Both the position numbers and the translations under genes were made by a program. The notes under the pieces were generated by a model. The model ran no database searches. It saw nothing but the letters and a program-made list of their open reading frames with translations, and was not told the origin of the DNA. Positions 1 to 5,395 of a DNA stretch of 6,366 nucleotides are shown piece after piece. This stretch comes from Nitrospinota bacterium (GTDB lineage Bacteria; Nitrospirota; Thermodesulfovibrionia; Thermodesulfovibrionales; UBA1546). The stretch's first letter is position 1, and each line of letters opens with the position of its first letter. The stretch covers positions 1 through 6,366 of the forward strand of contig JAHILQ010000272.1 of the NCBI GenBank assembly GCA_018896985.1, written 5' to 3'.

Positions 1-459
1 ATCGGCATACACCACAAAGACCTTGAAAGCCAGAGGCAGAGGCTTGTGGAGAGGCTTGCTGAATACAAGAAAATTAAGGGACACTATATCACCGTTGTTT
101 TTGACGGGTGGAAGAGCGGAAGCGGTGAGGAGTCCCATTCCCTAACAGGGGGAATCAAAGTCATCTATTCAAGGCTCGGAGAAAAGGCAGACGCTGTCAT
201 AAAGAGAATCATATCCTCTGAGGAAAAACAGTTGATTGTTATAACCTCTGACAGGGAGATTGCAGATTATGCATGGTCAAATGGTTCTGTTGTTGTCTCA
301 TCAAAAGAGTTTTTGGATATACTTGGAAAGCCCTTAAAGGTTGAGACAGGCGAATTTGACCTGATTGACGAAGATGAATATGAGCTTCCTAAAAAGGGAA
401 GCCCCAGAAGGCTTTCTAAAAAAGAGAAGGCAAAAACGAGGGCAATGAGTAAGTTATGA
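1..459 (+). CDS. YacP-like NYN-domain ribonuclease, 5' end missing
   Basis: The frame is open from the first base, so the true start lies left of the window. The GTG at 46 is internal, because family-like sequence (IGIHHKDLESQRQRLVERL) continues upstream of it. What remains is about 152 residues. Family knowledge: YacP/Rae1-like proteins are PIN-fold (NYN) endoribonucleases whose acidic residues bind metal; they usually open with an I-D-G-Y-N motif, which would lie just before this window. Visible acidic positions, counted from base 1, are D35 in VVFDG, D64 in EKADAVI and D84 in VITSDREIA, matching the conserved aspartates of the fold. The C-terminus (about 118-152) is charged and lysine-rich (ELPKKGSPRRLSKKEKAKTR), which suits RNA or ribosome contact, an inference. 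The stop overlaps the next gene's start by 4 bp (ATGA at 456-459), so the two are probably coupled in one operon. Confidence 0.82.
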   Translation: MGIHHKDLESQRQRLVERLAEYKKIKGHYITVVFDGWKSGSGEESHSLTGGIKVIYSRLGEKADAVIKRIISSEEKQLIVITSDREIADYAWSNGSVVVSSKEFLDILGKPLKVETGEFDLIDEDEYELPKKGSPRRLSKKEKAKTRAMSKL

Positions 460-1343
460 AAAGACTATTTAATTTAAGGCCTGCGGATGCTGTGACAGTG
501 GTATTTGTTAGCATATTACTGCTGCTCACGATTGCATTTAACTCTGCTATTCCAAAGAGACTGCTCTTAATCTCAATATACACCACACTCCTTATTTCGC
601 AATTCATAATTATAAGATTCAGGGATAGAAACAGATTCCTGAGAATAACTTATGACCTTGTATTTCCGATAATATGCGTTATCATACTCTTTGACAGCCT
701 TGAATGGGTTGTCCATTACGTGAATCCAAAAGACATAGACCCACTGCTTATAAAGCTTGATTATATTATCTTCGGCAATCATCCAACAGTCATGCTTGAA
801 GCGATAATGAACCCATTTCTTACAGACATTTTACAGGCAGCATACTCTACATATTATTTCATCCCTGTGATATTCGGCATAACACTGGTAAGGAATAATC
901 AGAGAAAAGAGTTTGACAGGTCGCTGTTTCTGATTCTTTTCTGTTTTTATCTCTCATATCTTGGCTATATAATCTGGCCTGCACTCGGCCCGAGATTTGC
1001 GCTTGACCATTTACAGACGCAGAGGCTTGAAGGATTTTTTATAGCGGAGCCGATGCAGAATCTGTTGAACAGGCTTGAAGGCATAAAGCGTGATGCGTTC
1101 CCGAGCGGGCATACAGGCGTTGCGCTGACAGTGCTGTACCTTGCATACAATTATAAGAGAACTCTATTCCGGATTTATCTGCCGGTTGTAATCCTTCTTT
1201 TATTCTCCACCGTCTACTGCCGGTATCACTATGTTGTGGATGTCATTGCAGGGGTTATCCTTGCAATTGCGGCAATATTTTTCGGAGAGATATATTATAA
1301 ATGGCAGGAGAAAAGAGAAGGCGTTGACAACGAAAGATTCTAA
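456..1343 (+). CDS. PAP2-superfamily membrane phosphatase / phosphotransferase
   Basis: A 295-residue integral membrane protein. Hydrophobic segments lie roughly at 12-30, 35-54, 66-82, 125-145, 156-176, 222-232, 240-254 and 262-278. PAP2 signature parts are visible: P-S-G-H at 216-219, and R256-Y-H258-x3-D262 followed by V-I-A-G, which supply the two catalytic histidines (H219 and H258) and the aspartate. The usual N-terminal KxxxxxxRP motif is replaced by WPALGPRFA at 174-182, as in the PAP2_3 / inositolphosphorylceramide-synthase-like branch. Family members dephosphorylate lipid phosphates such as phosphatidate or undecaprenyl pyrophosphate, or transfer phospho-headgroups; the substrate cannot be read from sequence. 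The long N-terminal extension before the core (about 120 residues) fits PAP2_3-like proteins rather than short PgpB-type ones. The start is ATG 456, overlapping the upstream stop; the Shine-Dalgarno is weak, as expected for coupled translation. Confidence 0.85.
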   Translation: MKRLFNLRPADAVTVVFVSILLLLTIAFNSAIPKRLLLISIYTTLLISQFIIIRFRDRNRFLRITYDLVFPIICVIILFDSLEWVVHYVNPKDIDPLLIKLDYIIFGNHPTVMLEAIMNPFLTDILQAAYSTYYFIPVIFGITLVRNNQRKEFDRSLFLILFCFYLSYLGYIIWPALGPRFALDHLQTQRLEGFFIAEPMQNLLNRLEGIKRDAFPSGHTGVALTVLYLAYNYKRTLFRIYLPVVILLLFSTVYCRYHYVVDVIAGVILAIAAIFFGEIYYKWQEKREGVDNERF

Positions 1344-1370
1344 ACGATATTCTAAATAGGCTTGGTGATT

Positions 1371-1964
1371 ATGGCGCAGGGAATAATAGAAAACCTCATA
1401 AGCGAACTTACAAAACTCCCGGGGATAGGAAGAAAGACCGCCCAAAGGCTTGCCTTTTTCATACTTACGCTGTCTGAAGAAAGCGCAAAAGACATAGCCA
1501 AAGCTATTAATGATGTTAAGGAGAAGGCAAGGTTCTGCATCAGGTGCTTTAACATTACGGACACAGAGGTGTGCAGTATATGCAGGGATGAGTTAAGGGA
1601 CAGAACAAAGATATGCGTTGTGGAGGAGCCGAGCAATATCCTTGTTGTTGAAAGGGCAAAGGCATTTAACGGCCTTTATCATGTCCTTCTCGGTTCAGTC
1701 TCGCCCATAGACGGGATGACCCCTGACAGACTCAAGATAGCTGAGCTTGTGGAAAGGGTAAGAAGTGACAGTGTAGCAGAGGTAATACTTGCAACGAATC
1801 CCAATACAAAAGGAGAGATGACAGCCCAGTATATTAAGGATGCCCTGAAACCCTTCACTGTAAAAGTTACACGAATTGCATACGGCCTTCCCATCGGAAG
1901 CGACATTGAATTCGCTGACGAGGTAACTTTAAGCAAGGCGCTTGAGGGAAGAAGGGAGATGTAA
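1371..1964 (+). CDS. recR: Recombination mediator protein RecR
   Basis: A full-length RecR of 197 residues from ATG 1371; the family is about 200. RecR works with RecO (and RecF) to load RecA on single-stranded DNA at gaps. Seen in order: a helix-hairpin-helix with LPGIG at 16-20 followed by RKTAQRLAF; a four-cysteine zinc finger (C56-x2-C59, C68-x2-C71); a Toprim domain with VVEE around E85; the GLYHVLLGSVSPIDG segment; LATNPNTKGEMTA at 140-152; and the typical ending RIAYGLPIG...FADEVTLSKALEGRR. One oddity is K147 where Bacillus and E. coli RecR have Glu (NPxxEGE); E149 is kept. TTG 1362 and GTG 1365 are in-frame alternatives that would add 2-3 residues; no strong Shine-Dalgarno decides between them, and I chose ATG because family members begin just before the first helix. 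It lies 27 bp after the PAP2 gene, so probably in the same transcript. Confidence 0.97.
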   Translation: MAQGIIENLISELTKLPGIGRKTAQRLAFFILTLSEESAKDIAKAINDVKEKARFCIRCFNITDTEVCSICRDELRDRTKICVVEEPSNILVVERAKAFNGLYHVLLGSVSPIDGMTPDRLKIAELVERVRSDSVAEVILATNPNTKGEMTAQYIKDALKPFTVKVTRIAYGLPIGSDIEFADEVTLSKALEGRREM

Positions 1965-1974
1965 GGTTACCTTA
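1962..1974. repeat. 13-bp palindrome spanning two convergent stop codons
   Basis: TAAGGT-T-ACCTTA is a perfect inverted repeat with a single central base. It contains the recR stop (TAA, 1962-1964) and the deaminase stop (TTA on +, 1967-1969). As RNA it could form at most a 4-bp hairpin with a 5-nt loop, and no T-run follows, so it is not a standard terminator. Part of the symmetry follows automatically from two facing TAA stops. Confidence 0.5.
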
Positions 1975-3277
1975 TCTTTCCCTGCCAATCTCTGGCTTTA
2001 GATAATATCTCCTCTTCATCAGCAGTGCAGAGCCTGCCATTATCAACAACAAGTTTCCCGTTAACAAATACTGTCTCTACATCTGATGGCCGCGCTGAAT
2101 AGACTATGTGTGAATAAATATCATACAGAGGCGTCAGATGAGGTTTATTCAAATCCATAATCACTATATCTGCTGCTTTTCCCTTCTCAATGCTACCTGT
2201 GATATCTCCGATTCCAAGAACCTCTGCGCCCCATCTTGTTGCCATGAGAAGTACTGTCCTGGCATTAAGAACAGTCGGATCATTTGAGAGTGCTTTATGA
2301 ACCTTTGCTGTAGTGGACATCTCACTCAGAATATTCAGGTCATTGTTGCTTGCTGCTCCGTCAGTGCCAAATGTAATCTTTATCCCTGACATGAGCATCG
2401 TTACAACAGGGGCAAATCCCGACGCAAGTTTAAGGTTGCTTTCCATACAGTGCGATACTCCAACTCTCCTCTTTGAAAGCAATTCAATCTCATTATCCTC
2501 AACCCATATGCAATGGACTGCCAAGACATTTTTATCTAAAAACCCGATGGCTTCAAGATGTTCAATCGGTCTCTTATTGTACCTGGCCAATATCTCTCTA
2601 ACTTCCCATTCTGTCTCAGAGAGATGAATATGTAATAAAGTATTATATTTATCTGCTAAGTTTTTTGCCCTTTTCAGTGTCTCAGGACTGCATGTGTAGG
2701 CTGCATGAGGCGCAATGCACGGCACAATCAAATCATCGCCTTTCCATTCCTTTATAAATCTTTCCGCTTTGCTTAAATATTCGTCTGCTGAATTGCCTGC
2801 GACTGTGGGGAAGTCAACTATCCCTGCACCGAGAACTGCCCTCATGCCGATTTTTTTCGCAGCTATGCTTGAGGCATCCTCAAAGAAATACATGTCATTG
2901 TATGTTGTAATCCCAGCCTTAAGCATCTCAAGGCATGCAAGCTCTGTGGCGTCGGATACAAATTCAGGGCTGAGCCACTTATTCTCAGCAGGCCAGATAT
3001 GTTCCTCAAGCCATTCCTTTAATGGCAGGTCGTCTGCCATACCCCTGAAATAGACCATTGCCGCATGGGTGTGCGTATTAATAAGTCCGGGCAGCACTGC
3101 CGTGTTTTCGCCTTTGATTATATTTTTTGAGGAATATTTTTTTGAGATATCATCAAAGCTTCCTATGTCTGCAATCTTATTCCCCTGAATAGCAAGAGCG
3201 CCGTTCCCCAGAACAGGCAAGTCATTGTCCATTGTGATTACATAATCAGCGTGAATAATATAGTCAGCAGTTTGCAA
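1967..3277 (-). CDS. mtaD: Amidohydrolase, MTA/SAH deaminase type
   Basis: A 436-residue metal-dependent hydrolase of the TrzA/AtzA-MtaD family. MtaD enzymes deaminate 5'-methylthioadenosine, S-adenosylhomocysteine and often adenosine to the inosine analogues, a cytosolic step of SAM by-product salvage. Seen: metal ligands H69-x-H71 in GLINTHTHAAM, H218 in HIHLSETEWEV, and D306 in FGTDGAASNN; plus E98 (HIWPAE), H191 (IAPHAAY) and E221, which line up by spacing with active-site residues of the Thermotoga enzyme TM0936 as I remember them. KLASGFAPV at 283-291 and the C-terminal beta-sandwich (GSIEKGKAADIVIMDL...VETVFVNGKLVVDNG) complete the family pattern. The start is TTG at 3277, supported by AAGGAG 5 nt upstream. 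Related chlorohydrolases or guanine-type deaminases share these motifs, so the substrate is inferred. It faces recR with 2 bp between the stops. Confidence 0.88.
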   Translation of the reverse strand: MQTADYIIHADYVITMDNDLPVLGNGALAIQGNKIADIGSFDDISKKYSSKNIIKGENTAVLPGLINTHTHAAMVYFRGMADDLPLKEWLEEHIWPAENKWLSPEFVSDATELACLEMLKAGITTYNDMYFFEDASSIAAKKIGMRAVLGAGIVDFPTVAGNSADEYLSKAERFIKEWKGDDLIVPCIAPHAAYTCSPETLKRAKNLADKYNTLLHIHLSETEWEVREILARYNKRPIEHLEAIGFLDKNVLAVHCIWVEDNEIELLSKRRVGVSHCMESNLKLASGFAPVVTMLMSGIKITFGTDGAASNNDLNILSEMSTTAKVHKALSNDPTVLNARTVLLMATRWGAEVLGIGDITGSIEKGKAADIVIMDLNKPHLTPLYDIYSHIVYSARPSDVETVFVNGKLVVDNGRLCTADEEEILSKARDWQGKIR

Positions 3278-3282
3278 AATAA

Positions 3283-3288
3283 CTCCTT
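3283..3288 (-). promoter_or_regulatory. Ribosome binding site fixing a TTG start
   Basis: Read on the - strand this is AAGGAG, 5 nt before TTG 3277. The next in-frame ATG is codon 16, already inside the conserved N-terminal beta strand, so the TTG start is well supported. Confidence 0.75.
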
Positions 3289-3312
3289 AATAATGGCAGA
3301 GAATTTGTTTTG

Positions 3313-3343
3313 CCCAGTTAGAGGCAGATGATATCTAACGGGG
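3313..3343 (-). promoter_or_regulatory. Inverted repeat in the presumed 5' leader of the deaminase gene
   Basis: On + the arms are CCCaGTTAGA (3313-3322) and TCTAACgGGG (3334-3343): nine pairs with one A/G mismatch and an 11-nt loop. If transcription starts about 7 nt after the TATAAT box, near 3344, this hairpin would sit at the very 5' end of the mRNA. It might stabilise the mRNA or be an operator. No T-run follows on either strand, so it is not an intrinsic terminator. Confidence 0.45.
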
Positions 3344-3350
3344 TTTACTG

Positions 3351-3381
3351 ATTATACAAGAAATGAGGTTTGTAATGGCAG
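3351..3381 (-). promoter_or_regulatory. Candidate promoter for the deaminase gene
   Basis: On the - strand there is a perfect -10 TATAAT (3351-3356). The best -35 candidate is CTGCCA (3376-3381), 4 of 6 to consensus with a long 19-bp spacer. The -10 is convincing, the -35 weak, so an activator could be needed. It would give a leader of about 67 nt. Confidence 0.45.
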
Positions 3382-3416
3382 AGGGTTTTATAAGAGCGGG
3401 GCGGCATTTTAAACTA

Positions 3417-3440
3417 GAAAATAGGGAAGCCTATGTTTTC
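3417..3440 (-). terminator. Possible weak terminator of the asmA transcript
   Basis: Read on the - strand it is GAAAACATAGG-CTTC-CCTATTTTC followed by TAGT, starting about 21 nt after the asmA stop. The inner 5-bp stem with a 4-nt loop is perfect; the outer A/T arm pairs only with a bulge. It is poor in GC, so termination would be inefficient. The near symmetry means it could also act on the + strand. Confidence 0.35.
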
Positions 3441-3460
3441 CACCCGACACGTGAAATAAT

Positions 3461-4885
3461 TCAGCGGGGTTGCTGCACAGCGCCGTTATAAAAGACCTCG
3501 CATTTGCCGCCTTGAACAAAGCGTTTCGCCTTCCGGTAAAGGTCGAAGATTGGTTCGGCAAGGGACCCGACCGCGCTCACCGCGTCGACCTCGGGACTGC
3601 CGAAGGAACCGCTGATACTTTGTTTGAATTTTGCGCATCCCTTGTCATCGAGAAGCGCCACTATTACATTATCATATCGTTCGCTGACAAGATTGAGCTT
3701 ACCTTTAAGGGCAACTCTATTATGGTGCGTCGCAAGGGCGCAGTCCGTAGCGTCCGCCACACCGTCCCTGATATTCCATTGGGAAATGAACTGTGTGATG
3801 GTGCCCTGCCCTCCCTGGGTCTGGTGGTAAACGTCCCCATAACGGTACCCCTTGAGCGCAACGGTGCCGAGAGGGCCGGCGATGAAGAAAGCGCCGAGGT
3901 CGACGAGGTTAAACTTCTGGCTCGTTTCATATTTTGAGAGGACCGTGTCAAGGTCCATAGTATAAATGACGAGATTATCACCCCGTAGAGAAAAAGTACC
4001 GTCCATGCTGCTCATCAGATTGCGGCTTCCTTTTTCTTTCATCGTCAGGGAAGCATGAAGATCTCCCTTCCCTCCGATGACCTTTTTTGTGCCGAAAGAC
4101 TCCTGAAGTTTTTCGAAGTCCAGCTTCGATATCTTCAAATTGATTTTATACACAGCGTCGGCTTCCGACTTGTCTGCCGTGGCATCTCCCTCAGCCTTCG
4201 CGCCGAAGATATCCATGGTAAGGGACATGAGGGAGATTACTCCCTTCTCCGCTTTTATAGGACTCTTGACGTTGTCGATGTTGAGGTCCTTTTTCCGTAC
4301 CTCCTTGCAGTCGAAGCTTCCTGTGAACGAGGCGTTCTTTATGACGTCCCCTGCTATCGAGAGGTCTTTGATAGCCAGATTGAAATCTTTAAACTCCGTC
4401 TTTTCCCCTGTCTTCTTGTCGAGATAGACAAGTACCCCTTTGGACAGCTTGAACTCATTCAAGCTGAAGGCTGCTCCGGGCCTCTCTTCCGTGGATTTCT
4501 TTTCAGTGCTTTCAAAATTATATTTCCCATCGGCGTCCTTCACGATGGTGACGGCCGGTTTAACAAGCTCGCAACTGGTGACTTTGAGTTGCTTCTTCAG
4601 CAAGGGCATCAACTCCGCCCCCAGATTGAGGTTTTCGAGGGAAAGGATTTCGCCTCCCTTGTTGGCGACGTGGATATCCTTAGCCGATACGCCAAAGGGA
4701 AAGAAAGAAAGCCTCATCTTCCCATTGATCCTGACATCCAGTCCGGTCGCCCCTGAGGCAGCGGCCTCAATGCGGGGCTTGTAGGAATTTATGTCGAAGG
4801 TGAGGGCGAAAATGACTACTGCGAGAACAAGCGCTACGGCACCGCCGCCAAGGATAAAAAGGACTTTTTTCTTCTTCGCATTCAT
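3461..4885 (-). CDS. AsmA-family inner-membrane-anchored protein (short form)
   Basis: A 474-residue protein with a lysine-rich start (NAKKKK) and one membrane anchor at about 8-30; the rest would face the periplasm. The N-terminus after the anchor is classic AsmA: DINSYKPRIE at 31-40, tGLDVRINGKMRLSFFP at 47-63, then dihvanKGGEILSLENL. The C-terminal part matches the AsmA_2 style: a segment around MDGTFSLRGDNLVIYTMDLD (294-313), a DLGAFFIAGP turn at 329-338, and KGKLNLVSERYD at 394-405, ending with GGKCEVFYNG (459-468). Family knowledge: AsmA-like proteins form beta-groove structures linked to lipid transport and outer-membrane homeostasis; this one is much shorter than TamB or YhdP and near AsmA length. 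No clear Shine-Dalgarno precedes ATG 4885; the start is chosen because the anchor follows directly. The gene is noticeably GC-richer than those to its left. It is transcribed away from the + strand envelope cassette, with 248 bp between the two starts. Confidence 0.82.
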   Translation of the reverse strand: MNAKKKKVLFILGGGAVALVLAVVIFALTFDINSYKPRIEAAASGATGLDVRINGKMRLSFFPFGVSAKDIHVANKGGEILSLENLNLGAELMPLLKKQLKVTSCELVKPAVTIVKDADGKYNFESTEKKSTEERPGAAFSLNEFKLSKGVLVYLDKKTGEKTEFKDFNLAIKDLSIAGDVIKNASFTGSFDCKEVRKKDLNIDNVKSPIKAEKGVISLMSLTMDIFGAKAEGDATADKSEADAVYKINLKISKLDFEKLQESFGTKKVIGGKGDLHASLTMKEKGSRNLMSSMDGTFSLRGDNLVIYTMDLDTVLSKYETSQKFNLVDLGAFFIAGPLGTVALKGYRYGDVYHQTQGGQGTITQFISQWNIRDGVADATDCALATHHNRVALKGKLNLVSERYDNVIVALLDDKGCAKFKQSISGSFGSPEVDAVSAVGSLAEPIFDLYRKAKRFVQGGKCEVFYNGAVQQPR

Positions 4886-4932
4886 TTCGATTTGTAAATT
4901 CTGATTTTAAGGTATCACACAATGGGGTACAC

Positions 4933-4949
4933 GTCAAGCGACTGTCAAG
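4933..4949. repeat. GTCAAG direct repeat, 11 bp apart, upstream of asmA
   Basis: GTCAAG is found at 4933-4938 and 4944-4949, one helical turn apart, 48-64 bp upstream of the asmA start. On the - strand these begin as TTGAC, giving two -35-like hexamers (TTGACA and TTGACG), but no good -10 follows at 16-18 bp. An 11-bp phased GTCA pair also resembles a regulator half-site pair. Nothing stronger was seen between 4886 and 5000. Confidence 0.35.
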
Positions 4950-5032
4950 TCATCAGAAGATTACATTTTGAAGTGTTTGGAGTTCCTTGCGGTTTATAGC
5001 TTGGGTCAATTCAAGTCCCTTTGAAAATTGTC

Positions 5033-5076
5033 AGGTAAGAATGTTCTGACCTTGACATTACCTCAAAAGAAGGTAA
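5033..5076. promoter_or_regulatory. Candidate operator: three AGGTAA/TTACCT half-sites
   Basis: AGGTAA at 5033-5038, its inverse TTACCT at 5058-5063, and AGGTAA again at 5071-5076. The last two form a perfect 6-bp inverted repeat with a 7-bp gap lying between the -35 and -10 boxes, where a bound repressor would block polymerase. A further inverted repeat, GTCAG (5030-5034) and CTGAC (5046-5050), ends one base before the -35 box. The protein that binds is unknown. Confidence 0.45.
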
Positions 5077-5079
5077 AAT
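5052..5079 (+). promoter_or_regulatory. Strong sigma70-like promoter of the envelope cassette
   Basis: The -35 is a perfect TTGACA (5052-5057), the spacer is 16 bp, and the -10 is TAAAAT (5074-5079, 5 of 6). Transcription would start near 5086, about 48 nt before the ATG of the small membrane protein. It is the best promoter match I noticed in the window and probably drives 5134 onward. Confidence 0.7.
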
Positions 5080-5133
5080 TTAATCAATTGCATGATACAA
5101 ATAAGCATTCTTGTTGCCGGAAAGGGGGAATGA

Positions 5134-5283
5134 ATGATTTGGACCATTTTTGTGATCCTCGTGATACTCTGGATGTTGGGGCTGGTGAGCGGTTACACGA
5201 TTGGCGGATTCATTCATATACTGCTGGTGATTGCTATTATCGTGGTGTTGATCAGAATAATTTCAGGACGTAAACCGTTGTAA
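5134..5283 (+). CDS. Small two-helix membrane protein, lmo0937/DUF5670 type
   Basis: A 49-residue hydrophobic protein (150 bp with stop). The first hydrophobic stretch is about 2-18 (IWTIFVILVILWMLGLV), the turn is SGYTIGG (19-25), the second stretch is about 26-42 (FIHILLVIAIIVVLIRI), and the tail is basic, SGRKPL. This matches, from memory, the lmo0937 / DUF5670 family of tiny membrane proteins with W-L/M-L-G-L-V, the Y-T-x-G-G-F-I-H-I-L-L turn and an R-x-x-x-G-R/K ending. Their function is not established; they recur near stress and envelope genes. The Shine-Dalgarno GGGGGA (5124-5129) is 4 nt before the ATG. ATG 5130 is out of frame and opens a longer polar frame without family likeness, so I reject it. 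It is the first gene after the 5052-5079 promoter, followed by the coupled short frame and the OmpA lipoprotein. Confidence 0.88.
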   Translation: MIWTIFVILVILWMLGLVSGYTIGGFIHILLVIAIIVVLIRIISGRKPL

Positions 5284-5327
5284 CTGTCGGTATAAAGGAA
5301 AAGAGAGCGAACATGAAGGAGGTGAGA

Positions 5328-5393
5328 ATGAGAAAAGATTATTTTTGGTATGGCGAGGATGGGAAAACAACAAAATTCGTGAAGGAGATGTAA
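5328..5393 (+). CDS. 21-residue mini-ORF coupled to the OmpA lipoprotein gene
   Basis: The frame begins RKDYFWYGEDGKTT after the initiator Met and ends KFVKEM, then TAA. It is preceded by AAGGAGGTGA (5316-5325), essentially the full anti-Shine-Dalgarno complement, 5 nt from the ATG. ATG 5313 in the same frame would add five residues. The last codons (AAG GAG ATG TAA) contain the ribosome site of the next gene, and the stop lies 2 nt before ATG 5396, so a ribosome finishing here could re-initiate on the lipoprotein. The peptide is polar with an aromatic cluster (DYFWY), has no signal or membrane segment and no family that I recognise. It could be a functional mini-protein or just a translational leader. 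The ribosome site is the evidence; conservation is untested. Confidence 0.5.
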   Translation: MRKDYFWYGEDGKTTKFVKEM

Positions 5394-5395
5394 AG

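Larger units (their letters stand above)
3291..3383. repeat. 11-bp direct repeat pair upstream of the deaminase gene
   Basis: TAATGGCAGAG occurs at 3291-3301 and again at 3373-3383. On the - strand the copies read CTCTGCCATTA: one overlaps the possible -35 region and the other lies just before the ribosome binding site. They bracket 71 bp that contain the -10 box and an inverted repeat. They could be paired regulator sites, or the trace of a small insertion or duplication. Confidence 0.6.

Noticed and set aside
3291..3383. Insertion sequence or transposon between asmA and the deaminase gene
   Set aside because: There is no transposase frame and no terminal inverted repeats at the ends of the 71-bp interval; kept only as a direct-repeat observation.
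4055..4756. 233-codon + strand frame opposite the asmA-like gene
   Set aside because: It lies fully antisense to a protein with clear AsmA motifs and a membrane anchor; it has no ribosome site or recognisable domain. The same applies to the + frame at 3470-3937.
5007..5030. CAATTCAA...TTGAAAATTG imperfect inverted repeat
   Set aside because: It pairs only with a two-base bulge and is A/T-rich; expected by chance in such DNA.
5028..5273. 81-codon + strand frame starting at TTG 5028
   Set aside because: It starts upstream of the promoter's -35 box, runs through the promoter, and overlaps the family-recognisable 49-aa membrane protein in another frame.
5291..5296. TATAAA as an internal promoter before the mini-ORF
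   Set aside because: No -35-like hexamer lies 15-19 bp upstream; the tail of the 49-aa gene occupies that place.
5345..5395. Extended N-terminus of the OmpA lipoprotein from TTG 5345
   Set aside because: It would place 17 polar residues before the signal peptide, while ATG 5396 has its own AAGGAG and puts the signal peptide at the N-terminus.
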